Shown here piece after piece: positions 17,040-26,685 of a DNA stretch of 64,000 nucleotides; position 1 is the stretch's first letter; every line of letters begins with the position of its first letter. The notes beneath the pieces were generated by a model that had not been told where the DNA came from, did no database searches, and worked only from the letters and a program-made list of their open reading frames with translations. Source of the stretch: Pirellulales bacterium (lineage in GTDB: Bacteria; Planctomycetota; Planctomycetia; Pirellulales; JACPPG01); contig DASYDW010000120.1 of the NCBI GenBank assembly GCA_036499395.1, positions 1 through 64,000 on the forward strand, given 5' to 3'. The position numbers were made by a program, and so were the translations under genes.

Positions 17040-18446
17040 CTACAGGTCGTATTCTTTGATCTTGCGATACAGTGTCCGCTCGCCGATCCCCAACATTTCG
17101 GCGGCCTCTTCGCGGTTGCCGCCGGTCAGCTTCAGCGTCTCGCCGATGAACAGCCGTTCGAGATCCGTCAGCGGCTTGCCCACCAGGCTGCCGAGATTGT
17201 CGCCGGCTACGGCTTCGGGCGCACCTTCGGCGGGAGCGGAAAGCTCGACCGGTAAGTCATCGACATCGAGCACGCCATCGTAGTCGACGACCACCATGCT
17301 TTCCACGACGTTGCGCAGTTGCCGCACGTTGCCTGGCCAGTCGTAGGCCATCAGCCGGCGCCGCGCGGCGGTCGACATGCTCTTGATCGGTTTCTCGTGA
17401 CGCTTGGCGAACTGCCGAATGAAGTGCTCGATCAAGAGCGGAATATCCTGGCTGCGTTCGACCAGCCGGGGCAACACAACAGTGACGACTTTCAAGCGGT
17501 GGTACAGGTCGCTGCGGAACGTGCCGGCCGTGATCTGCTTTTCCAGGTTGCGGTTCGTGGCGGACAAGATACGGACATTGACCTTCACGGGATCGTTCGA
17601 CCCGACACGCGTAATCTCGCCGTTTTCCAACACGCGCAACAACTTAATCTGCGTGGCCATCGGCATATCGCCGACTTCGTCCAGGAACAGCGTGCCGCCG
17701 TGCGCGTACTCGAATTTTCCGATGCGATCGGTCGAAGCGTCCGTGAAGGCTCCCTTCACGTGGCCGAACAGTTCGCTTTCGAGAATGTTCTCGCTGAGGG
17801 CCGCGCAATTCAGCGCCACGAAGGCTTTGTTCTTGCGAGGGCTGTTCTGGTGGATCGATTGCGCGACGAGTTCCTTGCCGGTACCCGTCTCTCCCTGAAT
17901 TAGCACGCTGGCGTTGGTCGGCGCGATCCGCTTGAGCAGTTGGATCACGTCGTTCATCTTGGGGCTGGAGCCGACTACGCCTTCGAAGCCATATTTCTCG
18001 TCCAGCCGGCGCTGCAGTTCGGCATTGGTGCGCCGCAAGCGCAGGTTGGCCGCGGCGTTTTCGGTGACGGCCCGCAATTGCCCCAGGTCGAGCGGCTTCA
18101 GCAAGTAGCTGTAGGCCCCTTGCTGCATTGCGGACACGGCCGAAGGCACGGTGCCGTGCCCGGTGACCAGAATCACCTCGGCCTCGGGCTGGCTCTCTTT
18201 GGCTCGTTTGAGAATTTCCAGCCCGTCGATGTCGGTCATCACCAGATCGGTGATGACGATGTCGAAGACATTTTCTTCGAGCTGTGCGGCCCCGTCTGCG
18301 CCGCTGGTGGTGACGGTGCAGTCGTAGCCGACCCGTTCCAGGCTTTCTGCCATGGCTGCGGCGTGCGCAGCATCGTTGTCCACGATCAGCACGCGGATCG
18401 GTAGCGCCGGCGAGTCGGCCGTCTCAAGGGGCTTGGCTGTAACCAT
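17040..18446 (-). CDS. Sigma-54-dependent response regulator, NtrC family
   Basis: The 468-residue protein has a receiver domain with the phospho-acceptor Asp67 ([10 protein letters not shown]), Thr94 and Lys117. The AAA+ domain follows with Walker A GETGTGKE at 185-192, the sigma-54 contact loop at 232-237 reading GAFTDA where GAFTGA is usual, and Walker B LFLDEVGD at 253-260. A Fis-type helix-turn-helix ends the protein ([19 protein letters not shown]). It should activate sigma-54 promoters when phosphorylated by the histidine kinase encoded 53 bases upstream (18500-19261). The target genes are unknown, and no convincing -24/-12 promoter was found in the window. The Gly-to-Asp change in the GAFTGA loop is uncommon but does occur in natural homologues. 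Confidence 0.95.
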   Translation of the reverse strand: MVTAKPLETADSPALPIRVLIVDNDAAHAAAMAESLERVGYDCTVTTSGADGAAQLEENVFDIVITDLVMTDIDGLEILKRAKESQPEAEVILVTGHGTVPSAVSAMQQGAYSYLLKPLDLGQLRAVTENAAANLRLRRTNAELQRRLDEKYGFEGVVGSSPKMNDVIQLLKRIAPTNASVLIQGETGTGKELVAQSIHQNSPRKNKAFVALNCAALSENILESELFGHVKGAFTDASTDRIGKFEYAHGGTLFLDEVGDMPMATQIKLLRVLENGEITRVGSNDPVKVNVRILSATNRNLEKQITAGTFRSDLYHRLKVVTVVLPRLVERSQDIPLLIEHFIRQFAKRHEKPIKSMSTAARRRLMAYDWPGNVRQLRNVVESMVVVDYDGVLDVDDLPVELSAPAEGAPEAVAGDNLGSLVGKPLTDLERLFIGETLKLTGGNREEAAEMLGIGERTLYRKIKEYDL

Positions 18447-18499
18447 TTGCCCGATAATACAAAACTGGCTCGAAGCAGGCCACTGGCCTTGCCGCTTCG

Positions 18500-19261
18500 C
18501 TATTCTTTGATGGCGGCAGGTTCCTGCACGCCCAACCGCGCAGGTACGGGCAATTCGATCGTAAATTGTGTCCCGCGGCCGAGCTCGCTCTCGACGCGGA
18601 TCTTGCCGCCGTGAGCTTCCACGATTTTCCGAGAGATCGACAGGCCCAGGCCTGACCCCCCCGATTTTGTCGTGTAGAAGGCGTTAAAGATTTTTGAGCG
18701 CGTTCGCTCGTCCATGCCGGAACCGGTGTCGATCAGGTGCAAGGCAACGCCGCGCGACGTCGCCTCGGTGTTGATCACGAGTTGGCCCCCCTTGGGCATC
18801 GCCTGCTGTGCGTTAAGCACCAGGTTCAAGAGAGCGCTTTGGAACGTTTCGCGATCCAGCAGCACGCCGGGCAAGTCCGATTGCAGGTAAGTGACGACTT
18901 CGATCTTGGTCTCGGCCGCCTTGGGGCGGAAGAAATTCAGAAGACGGCGGACCTCTTCGTTCAAGTCGGACGATTCCAATCGCGGTTTGCGCACGCGAGC
19001 GAAGGCCAGGAAATCATTGAGCAGGTCCTGCAGCCTTTGGCATTCACGCTGCACGACGGCGATCTTGGCCAGCGCTCGGCGAGCCTTCGGTGAGTCGTCG
19101 CCCCCCAGGTCCTCGGCCAACAGCTCGACATTCAGGCCGATGGTCGAAAGGGGGTTCTTGATCTCGTGCGCCAGGCCGCCGGCCAGTTGCGCGATCTCGG
19201 TGTACTGGTCGACCAGTTTTTGATTGACGTCGTCGGCAGAGGGCGGAGTGGCACGGTTCAT
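18500..19261 (-). CDS. Soluble sensor histidine kinase
   Basis: The 253-residue kinase has a HisKA dimerisation helix with the phospho-acceptor His32 in [15 protein letters not shown], then a HATPase_c domain with the N-box ([16 protein letters not shown]), G1 box (DTGSGMD) and G2 box ([19 protein letters not shown]). No transmembrane segment, PAS or other sensing domain precedes His32, so input must come from another protein or from a small N-terminal region of 28 residues. It is followed after 53 bases by the sigma-54 activator gene, making a two-component pair. The signal is unknown. Confidence 0.93.
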   Translation of the reverse strand: MNRATPPSADDVNQKLVDQYTEIAQLAGGLAHEIKNPLSTIGLNVELLAEDLGGDDSPKARRALAKIAVVQRECQRLQDLLNDFLAFARVRKPRLESSDLNEEVRRLLNFFRPKAAETKIEVVTYLQSDLPGVLLDRETFQSALLNLVLNAQQAMPKGGQLVINTEATSRGVALHLIDTGSGMDERTRSKIFNAFYTTKSGGSGLGLSISRKIVEAHGGKIRVESELGRGTQFTIELPVPARLGVQEPAAIKE

Positions 19262-19364
19262 AGGATGGTTATTTTACGAAAGGCGCGCGCAACAGCCCAG
19301 GTCCTTCTCGGCCCGAGAAGGCCATTAAGATGCTCATCCGGCCGGGGGCAGTTATCATGCAGCG

Positions 19365-19907
19365 ATGCGAATCCATTGGCCACTAGTCGGTTTGTTGATC
19401 GGCGCGATGGTTGGGCCGGGATTGTTTCGGCAGTCGCTTGCAGGGGCACCTGACGCGAACACGGTGGTATGGGTTTTTTTGCCGGTCGTGATTGGGCTGT
19501 TGATCGGATTATGGATCGATAAAGAATGCCAGAAGCCGTCGGGAGTACGGTTCAGATTCTCGCTGCGCAAGATGCTGATCTTGGTGACAGTGCTAATCGT
19601 GCCGATGGCTTGGCTTTCCTCGGAGGTGCGGAATATCCGCTATCGCGCCGCAATGTTGGATCGATTGAAAGCGGCCGGCGGGTCATTTTATGCGATATCT
19701 TATCGCGAGGCCCGCCAGCGCCAGCCGTACACCGATAAGCACGGACGGATCGTAAAATTCCGCTTCTGGAGACCGTGGTTGGGGGATCAAATCGTTGTTG
19801 GCGTCGTGGTTCCCGACGGCTATCCACCGGACGACCTTTCCGAGTTCTGGGAATGCTTCCCCGAGGCACAGCAAACGATGCCGGTGCAAGTGCAGCGGTT
19901 GCCATAA
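19365..19907 (+). CDS. Membrane protein of unknown function, FSLRKML type
   Basis: The 180-residue protein has two N-terminal hydrophobic segments (about 5-20 and 31-50), then RFRFSLRKMLILVTVLIVP with a third (about 66-84). The C-terminal half is soluble and ends LPVQVQRLP-like. Proteins with an (R/Q)FSLR-hydrophobic-helix element are frequent in planctomycetes and are uncharacterised. The ATG at 19365 lies 104 bases from the divergent histidine kinase gene. The gene at 19984-20388 has a related arrangement (LQFGLGTLLGM helix) but sits on the other strand. Confidence 0.75.
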   Translation: MRIHWPLVGLLIGAMVGPGLFRQSLAGAPDANTVVWVFLPVVIGLLIGLWIDKECQKPSGVRFRFSLRKMLILVTVLIVPMAWLSSEVRNIRYRAAMLDRLKAAGGSFYAISYREARQRQPYTDKHGRIVKFRFWRPWLGDQIVVGVVVPDGYPPDDLSEFWECFPEAQQTMPVQVQRLP

Positions 19908-19983
19908 GGGGGTTGCGGCGGAAGCGACCCGCACCGAGGGTGAGCCGAGAGTTCTATTCGCATATCGCTAAAACGACGACCGA

Positions 19984-20388
19984 TCATTCGTCGTTAACGT
20001 TCGCGCTGGTGCGGTTTGCAGGGAATGAAACTGGGGCCGCGGCAACTGTCAGCCTGCGCCATCGATTCCAAATTAGCAACGCACTGATCAGGACAATGCA
20101 AAAAGGAAGCGCGTCGGGATTAAACCGAAGTACGACGAAATATAATTGCGTACCTACGCCGGCAGATACCAAGAAGTGCCCTTTTTTCTCCTCTCCGTCG
20201 TGCGTATCTCGATAGCATCCAAAATCGATTCTAAACCCAATTCCCGACTCGCACGGATCACCTTCGCCGAAGTGATAATCAATAGACGGCCGCATCACGA
20301 TGCCTAACGTCACGATCGTTAGCATTCCGAGCAACGTACCTAGCCCGAACTGAAGTGGCCGCCAGCGGTTGGGCGCAGTAGTAGGCAT
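19984..20388 (-). CDS. Small membrane protein, LQF-helix type
   Basis: The protein has 134 residues from an ATG at 20388. A longer frame upstream has no conserved segment and contains an intergenic repeat. It begins with RWRPLQFGLGTLLGMLTIVTLGI, whose basic start and hydrophobic helix (about 12-31) fit the planctomycete LQF(S/G)L-type membrane proteins, and ends with a second helix (FCIVLISALLIW, about 97-108) and a hydrophilic tail. A loop between them contains DPCESGIGFRID. No function is known. It is convergent with the gene at 19365-19907 (76 bases between the stops). Confidence 0.7.
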   Translation of the reverse strand: MPTTAPNRWRPLQFGLGTLLGMLTIVTLGIVMRPSIDYHFGEGDPCESGIGFRIDFGCYRDTHDGEEKKGHFLVSAGVGTQLYFVVLRFNPDALPFCIVLISALLIWNRWRRLTVAAAPVSFPANRTSANVNDE

Positions 20389-20436
20389 GGGCGCATGGTA
20401 TACGCCGGAGGCTGAGGAGTTGTTCGCAAGGCGACA

Positions 20437-20455
20437 GGCGGGCGGGACGCCCGCC
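20437..20455. repeat. GC-rich hairpin, REP-like
   Basis: Arms ggcgggcg (20437-20444) and cgcccgcc (20448-20455) are perfect 8-bp complements with a 3-base loop. It lies between two minus-strand genes, 95 bases after the stop of the CehA/McbA gene. It could reduce read-through, but it lacks a U-tract on the minus side, so I prefer an intergenic repeat. Confidence 0.4.
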
Positions 20456-20549
20456 CCCCAAAACTTGCGCCCGCCAAACATGCGTTCCCCCAAAATCTCG
20501 CCCCTCAAGACTTGCGTCTGCGCTCGGTGCTGGGAGAGGGGCCGCGGCT

Positions 20550-23123
20550 TTAACGCTCGTGCTTGTGCGGTTTCGACGGTTTGAAGTCCGGGCCGATTGG
20601 TAGTGGCAGGCCGAGCATGTCGCCGTTGGCTTTGAATCCGCTGCCGTCCGTATCTACAAAGATCGGGTTCGTCACGGCCGTGGGCATTTCCTTGGCGTGA
20701 TCGGGCCCTACGACCATGCCCAATTCTTTCCCTTCGCCTGCGGCGACGACGATCAGGTGCGCGTCCGAGGTTAGCTCGACGGGCAATTCTTCGGCGAAGA
20801 CGAGCGTTGCCTGATGGAACTTGTCGGGATGGGTGCGGCGCGTGTAGTTCCACTTCGGATCCGCCACGCCGTTGACGAAAACCTGCACACGGTTTACCTC
20901 GAACCAGTTCGGGCATTGCACGCGCACCGATAGTTGCAGTTTGCCGCCGGGGGCTTTCAGATCTTCGCCGACGAGCGCTGTGTCGGCGCCCTTGTCAGCC
21001 TTGGCATGCACGGTCAAAAACGGCCCGTTCGTCATTACGATATTGCCGTGCTCGCAAGCGTGTACCAGGTTCGGCACCGAGGCCTGGGTGGGCTCGTCGG
21101 TCGAGGACTTGATGTAGTTGCGCAGCCAGCCTGAGCCGTGAAAATTCCAGTGCGCGTCGGTATTGACTACGCCGGGGATGCGATAGCCGAGGTTCAAAAG
21201 TTGCAGCCAGTGGTAAATCGTGTTGCCTTGCTCGCGCTCGTTCGGCAGGCTTTCGGGGCGGGTGAAGATGGTCGTCAGCGGGTGTACTTCGATGACGTCC
21301 ATAAAGCTGAACATCTTTTCGAAGCCGCCGTCCGGCGAGCCGTTCAGGTCCTTGTCGAAGGCCATCTGCACGATGTTGGGATGATTGACCTGCACCAGCT
21401 TATCCGAGTTGTTCTCCCACATGGCCAGCCGCTCGATCTGCACCACCGGGTCGCGATCCGACAGGGGGGCGCCGTTATCCTGCGTGCGAGGATGCGGAGT
21501 CAGCGGAAACGCGTTTTGATGATTCAGCGGCAAGGGGCGGCCCGTCAGTTCCATGCCGGGGCAGGTCAGCATTCGATTCTCGGCCTTGAACGCCTTCAAG
21601 TGCGGATCATAGACCGTGATGCGATTGTGCTCGGTACAGGGAGCGAACTCGATGTGTTCGGCGAGCAAGTTGAGCACGCGTCCTGGTTGGCTGGCCGTGT
21701 TGTCGCCCGACGGCGTCGAGTGGCTATGAAAGTCCGAGCTTAGCCAGCCGGCGGTATCGACCGACCGCTTGAGCTCCTCGGCGAGCGCCGTTTCCTTGGC
21801 GGCTGTGATCGTGATCGTTTTGAAAATCGCGTCGTGTTCGGGACCATAGCTTACGATCACGTCGTATTCACCGGGCGCGAGCGGCACGCGAAATTCGCCA
21901 TTCTCGGTGTAATAAATGTTACGCACGCCGTGGATGGCGCTATCGGGACCGAAGTTAGGGCTCGCCGTGTCTCCGTGGCCAGCGAATTGCACTTTGCAGG
22001 CGGTCTTTTTGCCCGCGGCGCCCGTGATCTTGGCAACCACATAGCCGGGCGTCGGTAGCTCGACGGTTTGCGAAGCGTTCCTTTCGGCATAGAGCGTGAC
22101 CGACTTCGAGTCGCGTCCTTGCGCGCTGACCGCGGCCGGATATTCGCCGGCGGGGAGCCGTACGGCGAGCTGCCCCTTATTGTCGGTGCGGCCATGAGCC
22201 AGACGCTCGCCCGCCGTGTTTTTGATTTCAACGTCGGCGTCAGGGACCGGCCCGTCGCCGTCTTTGACGGCCAGAGAAACCGTTGTCAGTGATTGCTTGT
22301 GCAGGTCGCGCGCAATCGCCAGAGTTTCGATCAAGTTCGTGGCAGGAAATAGGTATCGCACCAACTCGCGTGTTTCGCCGGCAGCGAGCGGCGCCGCCGC
22401 GGCCTTGGCTTTGATCGCGAGTTCTGGATGCTCTCCGCACTTAAGCGTGTTGGCCGCGAACTGCCACTGGGGATCGAGAATCAGGGAGCCATACCCTTGC
22501 CGCCAGAACGAATCGTAGGCCCAGAACAGGCCCAGTTCGTCGGCCACGCCAAATTCGAACTCGCCGTCGGCGCGGATCGCATCCGTAAGATGCAGCTCTA
22601 GCGCCTCGCCGCTGACATTCTTGACGCGGGTCGTGATTTTCAGCCAGCGGGCGTCGTCAGCGAGCGTGTAGATCACCTCGGCGGTTGATTTCGTCGATGG
22701 GCCCTGGAAGGTGAGCGACACTTCCGAAGATTTGCTCTGGGCCGGCCCTTTTGCATTCGTCTGATCGGGGCCCTCAAGAGCGTACTGCGCGTTGAGTGGG
22801 TAGTACGCGCTCAGTTGGTCCGATTGCTGCTTTCGCTCGGTCAGATCGATCACCGAGCCGCCGACGTTGCGCACGGTCATGTTGGCATTGCGCTTCGGCA
22901 GAGCTTCGGCAATTACAGCCACGATGTGCTCGTTGCGCAACACCCAATCGCCGTAGATGCAATCGACTTCCTTCCCCTCAGGCACGGCATCGTCCCAGGT
23001 CGCTTCTGAGAGTTGGATGATCTCCGTGGCCGTAGCCTTACCGGATGGTAGAAACGACCAGGCTGCCAGGCAGGCGACGACAAGCAGCGAACGCCTGTAA
23101 AAGGCTTTGTGACGAAGGCCCAT
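20550..23123 (-). CDS. CehA/McbA-family (PHP-type) metallohydrolase, secreted
   Basis: The 857-residue exported protein starts at an ATG with AGGGGA at a good distance and has a signal peptide (residues about 1-31, cleavage near ATA). A long N-terminal sandwich region is followed by a carboxypeptidase-regulatory-like segment (DGDGPVPDADVEIKNTAGER). The hydrolase domain starts near residue 458 with WLSSDFHSHSTPSGDN, then CTEHNRI and VNTDAHWNFHGSGW, which supply the His and Asp ligands of a PHP/amidohydrolase-type metal site. The family, known from planctomycetes and soil bacteria, includes carbaryl-type hydrolases (CehA, McbA), but the natural substrate here is unknown. The gene is monocistronic. 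Confidence 0.85.
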   Translation of the reverse strand: MGLRHKAFYRRSLLVVACLAAWSFLPSGKATATEIIQLSEATWDDAVPEGKEVDCIYGDWVLRNEHIVAVIAEALPKRNANMTVRNVGGSVIDLTERKQQSDQLSAYYPLNAQYALEGPDQTNAKGPAQSKSSEVSLTFQGPSTKSTAEVIYTLADDARWLKITTRVKNVSGEALELHLTDAIRADGEFEFGVADELGLFWAYDSFWRQGYGSLILDPQWQFAANTLKCGEHPELAIKAKAAAAPLAAGETRELVRYLFPATNLIETLAIARDLHKQSLTTVSLAVKDGDGPVPDADVEIKNTAGERLAHGRTDNKGQLAVRLPAGEYPAAVSAQGRDSKSVTLYAERNASQTVELPTPGYVVAKITGAAGKKTACKVQFAGHGDTASPNFGPDSAIHGVRNIYYTENGEFRVPLAPGEYDVIVSYGPEHDAIFKTITITAAKETALAEELKRSVDTAGWLSSDFHSHSTPSGDNTASQPGRVLNLLAEHIEFAPCTEHNRITVYDPHLKAFKAENRMLTCPGMELTGRPLPLNHQNAFPLTPHPRTQDNGAPLSDRDPVVQIERLAMWENNSDKLVQVNHPNIVQMAFDKDLNGSPDGGFEKMFSFMDVIEVHPLTTIFTRPESLPNEREQGNTIYHWLQLLNLGYRIPGVVNTDAHWNFHGSGWLRNYIKSSTDEPTQASVPNLVHACEHGNIVMTNGPFLTVHAKADKGADTALVGEDLKAPGGKLQLSVRVQCPNWFEVNRVQVFVNGVADPKWNYTRRTHPDKFHQATLVFAEELPVELTSDAHLIVVAAGEGKELGMVVGPDHAKEMPTAVTNPIFVDTDGSGFKANGDMLGLPLPIGPDFKPSKPHKHER

Positions 23124-23399
23124 GATGCGAATCCCCTGATGCCGAGTTAGCGATTGGCGTGATGGGGCCCATGATAGCGGAACTTTATGAGAGGAGTGTG
23201 AAGGGCCGGCCGGCCGCCGGGGGAGAGGCATTTCGCAGGCGTCGGCCTTAACAAAATGTTTTTCGTCGGCAGCCCGACTCGCTTATGATAGTGCTGACTC
23301 CGTGGGGGAGTTACGTACGGGGATGGCAGACGGCGTCGCGTTCGGGTGACGCCGCCTGTTCCCCATTCCCTGTTTGCAAGCCTGTTAGGGGGCCTAGCA

Positions 23400-23585
23400 A
23401 TGAATACCGAACCTATCGAAACGTACCGGGGCGTGCTCATCTATCACGATATGCCGAGGAAGCCCAACGAGGTGGAGCGCGCCCAATTTCGCTGCATGGC
23501 GCAGGGGAAATGGCTGACCGCCGAAACCAAGGCTTCGCTGCGCGAGCAGATCGACCGCATGCTGCGGCTGCCGATTAACGGCTGA
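23400..23585 (+). CDS. Small conserved-looking protein of unknown function
   Basis: The 61-residue basic protein starts at an ATG with a strong AGGGGGG ribosome-binding sequence. It has an early ETYRGVLIYHDMPRKPNE beta-hairpin-like segment and a helical C-terminal part (TKASLREQIDRMLRLP). It is compact and charged, with no membrane segment, and I do not recognise a family. It is read toward pnp and shares with it a bidirectional terminator at 23671-23718. A transcription start may lie near the TATGAT at about 23284, but no good -35 sequence is seen. The frame is open upstream without conserved residues. Confidence 0.65.
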   Translation: MNTEPIETYRGVLIYHDMPRKPNEVERAQFRCMAQGKWLTAETKASLREQIDRMLRLPING

Positions 23586-23670
23586 AGCTGCCCCGCAGCC
23601 AGCACGCAGAGCGATTGAATCTCGGACGATGATTGTCGGCAAGCATTCCTCGCGCTTGTGACGCTGCACA

Positions 23671-23718
23671 AAAAAAGAAGAGCCGCCGAAACGGGTTTCC
23701 CCTTTCGGCGGCTCTTTT
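23671..23718. terminator. Bidirectional Rho-independent terminator (pnp and small gene)
   Basis: Arms of 14 bp (23678-23691 and 23703-23716) form a perfect stem with an 11-base loop. An A-run at about 23670-23676 gives a U-tract for minus-strand transcription, ending pnp (stop at 23752). On the plus strand, TTTT follows the stem, so it can also end the gene at 23400-23585. Confidence 0.88.
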
Positions 23719-23751
23719 GAAATTAGCACCAATCGACCGAGTTAACGACGC

Positions 23752-25866
23752 TTAGGCGTCGTCGCTACCAGCCGCGGCGGCTTGCTCACGCAGTACCGCA
23801 CGTCGGCTCAGCTTGACGCGGTCTTGGTCGTCGATCGCGATGACCTTAACGAGCATCGAATCACCGATTTTGCACACGTCGCCGACGCTGTTGACGTATT
23901 CGTCCGACAGTTCGCTGATGTGGACCAAGCCGTCCTTGCCCGGCAGAATCTCGACGAAAGCGCCGAAATCCTTAACGCTGGTGACGCGTCCTTCGTACAG
24001 CTTGCCGACGGTGACGCTCTCGGTCAGGGCTTCGACGCGACGCAACGCGCTCTCGGCCGCGCCCGCATCGCTGCTGGCAATGGTGACCGTACCGTCGTCG
24101 TCGACCTCGATCACGGCGCCGGTCTGCTCTTGGATGCCGCGAATGGTCTTTCCGCCCGGGCCGATCAGCAGGCCGATCTTCTCGGGTGGAATCTTGGTCC
24201 GCAGCAGGCGCGGTGCCCACGGCGAGATCTCGTCGCGAGGCATGGGGATAGCCGTCAGCATGGAGCGCAGGATCTGAATCCGCGCTTCACGCGATTGGGC
24301 CATCGTCGCCTTGATGATGTCGGCGCTGATGCCTGTGATCTTCAGGTCGAGTTGGATTCCGGTGATGCCGTTTTGCGTACCGGCAATCTTGAAATCCATG
24401 TCGCCGTAGTGATCCTCGTCGCCGATGATATCGGTCAGCAGCGTCCATTTATCCTCGGTCTCTTTGACCAAGCCGACCGAGATGCCGGCCACGGGATTGG
24501 CGATTTTCACGCCAGCGGCCATCAAACCCAGCGTCGCACCGCACACGGTGGCCATTGAGCTGGAACCGTTCGATTCCAGGATGTCCGAGATGACGCGGAT
24601 GGTGTAGGGGAACTCGTCCGGATCGGGGAGTATCGGCTTCACGCTACGTTCGGCGAGCGCACCGTGACCGATCTCGCGACGGCCAGGGCCGCGGATGGGA
24701 CGAACTTCGCCGACCGAGAACGGGGGGAAGTTGTAATCGAGCATAAACTTCTTGGAGTACTCTTCGATCAGCCCGTCCACGCGTTGCTCGTCACGGTTGG
24801 TGCCGAGCGTAATCGTGATCAAGGCTTGCGTCTCGCCACGTTGGAACACGGCCGAGCCATGCACGCGGGGCAGAACGTCGACTTCGCAGTGGATCGCCCG
24901 CAGGTCCTTCGTGCCACGACCATCGGGACGTGTGCCCGACAGAATCAAGTCACGCACGACGTGCTCTTGGAGCTTGCTCCAGGCGCGGTCGAAACTGCCG
25001 ACGGCGATGGCCCCTTCGGCCTTCGGGTCGGGAATCAACTCGGAGAGAACTCGTGCCTTGAGTGCGGAGACCGCGTCGGCGCGAGCCTGTTTGCCGGAGG
25101 TCTGCTTGGCGGCTTTGAAATCGCCGTAATAGGTGCCTTGCAGACGCTCGTAGACACCGTCCGGAGCCGGGATGTCGTACTGCTTCTTGACGGGATTTAC
25201 CTTGCGTGAGAGCTCTTCCTGCAATTCGCAAATCTCGATGATGATGCGATGCGCTTCGTTGATCGCTTCGATCATCTCGGCCTCGGGCATTTCGCGGGCA
25301 AAACCCTCGATCATGCAGACAGCTTCCTTGCTGCCCGAGACGACCAGGTCCAGATCGCTCTCTTCCAGTTCATCCTGAGTGGGGAAGGGAACCCAGCGAC
25401 CGTCGATGCGGCCCAACCGCACGGCGGCAACCGGTCCTTGAAAAGGAAGCGGTGAGATTCCCAAGCTAACGCTCGCACCGTTCATGGCCAGCACGTCGGC
25501 GTCGTTCTGACGATCGCTGGCGACGACGAAGCATTGCACCTGCACTTCGTCGTGGAACCATTCGGGAAACAGCGGGCGAATCGGACGATCCACCAGACGC
25601 GAGGTGAGCGTCTCTTTCATGGTCGGGCGACCTTCGCGCTTCAGGAAGCCGCCGGGGAACTTGCCAGCCGCGGCCGTGCGCTCGCGGTAGTCGCACGTGA
25701 GCGGGAAAAAGTCGATGCCTGGGCGGGGTGGCCCGGTGGCGGCGGCGACCAGGACGACGGTCTCGCCGTATTGTACTAGACAGCTGCCGGCGGCCTGCTT
25801 GGCCAGAAAGCCGGTCTCGAACGACAGGACGCTCGCACCGATTTGCTTTTCAACACGTACTTTCAA
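23752..25866 (-). CDS. pnp: Polynucleotide phosphorylase
   Basis: The 704-residue exoribonuclease has two RNase PH-type domains (the first with [20 protein letters not shown] and [11 protein letters not shown], the second with [27 protein letters not shown] and [11 protein letters not shown]), separated by a helical linker. A KH domain ([15 protein letters not shown], about 560-620) and an S1 domain ([19 protein letters not shown], about 630-700) end it. It degrades mRNA 3'-to-5' by phosphorolysis. The frame extends upstream to an ATG at 25944, but the family start is near the TTG at 25866, preceded by a purine-rich GGAAG, so I use that; the start is uncertain. It follows rpsO as in many bacteria, and the terminator at 23671-23718 closes the unit. 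Confidence 0.95.
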   Translation of the reverse strand: MKVRVEKQIGASVLSFETGFLAKQAAGSCLVQYGETVVLVAAATGPPRPGIDFFPLTCDYRERTAAAGKFPGGFLKREGRPTMKETLTSRLVDRPIRPLFPEWFHDEVQVQCFVVASDRQNDADVLAMNGASVSLGISPLPFQGPVAAVRLGRIDGRWVPFPTQDELEESDLDLVVSGSKEAVCMIEGFAREMPEAEMIEAINEAHRIIIEICELQEELSRKVNPVKKQYDIPAPDGVYERLQGTYYGDFKAAKQTSGKQARADAVSALKARVLSELIPDPKAEGAIAVGSFDRAWSKLQEHVVRDLILSGTRPDGRGTKDLRAIHCEVDVLPRVHGSAVFQRGETQALITITLGTNRDEQRVDGLIEEYSKKFMLDYNFPPFSVGEVRPIRGPGRREIGHGALAERSVKPILPDPDEFPYTIRVISDILESNGSSSMATVCGATLGLMAAGVKIANPVAGISVGLVKETEDKWTLLTDIIGDEDHYGDMDFKIAGTQNGITGIQLDLKITGISADIIKATMAQSREARIQILRSMLTAIPMPRDEISPWAPRLLRTKIPPEKIGLLIGPGGKTIRGIQEQTGAVIEVDDDGTVTIASSDAGAAESALRRVEALTESVTVGKLYEGRVTSVKDFGAFVEILPGKDGLVHISELSDEYVNSVGDVCKIGDSMLVKVIAIDDQDRVKLSRRAVLREQAAAAGSDDA

Positions 25867-26088
25867 GGTTCTTCCATCCTTCTTCTTAGCGTCCTGACCT
25901 GCGGCTCGACGAATGAGAAAAGCGCGACCAACGCGCTTGCGCATGTCGAACGACCGCGCCCTGAGAAAACACCACCACCGTGCCCATCAAGGGCAGGCGA
26001 CAGAGTGAGGACCAGCGACGGTCCCGACGCCAAAGGCGATCTCAATGCCAGAAATGGCGAGGCAGGAATGACTGCTACTCGCGGCGGA

Positions 26089-26358
26089 CTATTTACGAAT
26101 ATCGAGACGTCGAATGATGTCCAAGTACCGCTGAGGGCTGACCTTCTTCAGGTAGTCCAACAGGCGACGCCGGCGACTGACCATCATCAACAGACCGCGC
26201 CGACTGGCGTAGTCCTTGGTGTGCGTCCGCAGGTGCTCCGTCAACTCGCCAATCCGGGTTGTCAACAGTGCGATTTGGACTTCGGGCGAACCAGTGTCAT
26301 GGTCGCCACGGCGAAAGTCCCCGATCAGTTCTTGCTTACGCTCTTTTGTGATAGTCAT
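26089..26358 (-). CDS. rpsO: 30S ribosomal protein S15
   Basis: The 89-residue protein has the S15 signature throughout: [37 protein letters not shown], and [22 protein letters not shown]15 binds 16S rRNA near helices 20-22 and helps assemble the platform. The length is standard. It is the first gene before pnp (the two ATG/TTG are 222 bases apart with hairpin-prone leader DNA between), so the usual rpsO-pnp order is conserved. A weak promoter (TTGCAA, 16 bases, TACATT) may lie on the minus strand near 26530-26560, about 190 bases upstream. Confidence 0.97.
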   Translation of the reverse strand: MTITKERKQELIGDFRRGDHDTGSPEVQIALLTTRIGELTEHLRTHTKDYASRRGLLMMVSRRRRLLDYLKKVSPQRYLDIIRRLDIRK

Positions 26359-26685
26359 CTGTTTCGTCGTAAATCCACCACTTTGACCGGCAACCGGCCG
26401 CTTCCAGCATCCGGCTCCGATGCCGGCTTGCAGCTCTGGCGAAATCCAGCTCTGCCGACTTCTTGGTTTTCCCCAAGGTTGGCTAGGACTGCTCCCACTT
26501 GTAGGTTTTTAACAAAACTTGAAACAGCCAATGTAGCAATCTCGGCCGGATTTGCAACTACAAATGCATCTTCGACTTTCGGCTTGCCCGAGTAGAGACC
26601 GGTCGAACGGCTCGTAGCGATCAGATAAACGGGTACGGGCCCGCATTTTCGCGTTGATTGAGCCTGCGTCCTGCGGCCCTGGGTG
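26359..26685. other. Intergenic region before rpsO, no gene recognised
   Basis: No frame here has a supported product. It contains the probable rpsO leader. A possible promoter (TTGCAA - 16 bases - TACATT, minus strand, near 26530-26560) is only a weak match. Confidence 0.4.

Noticed and set aside
20389-20916. Longer start for the gene ending at 19984
   Set aside because: The extended frame passes through a GC hairpin repeat and overlaps the 3' part of the CehA/McbA gene; the MPTTAPNRW start fits membrane-protein homologues better.
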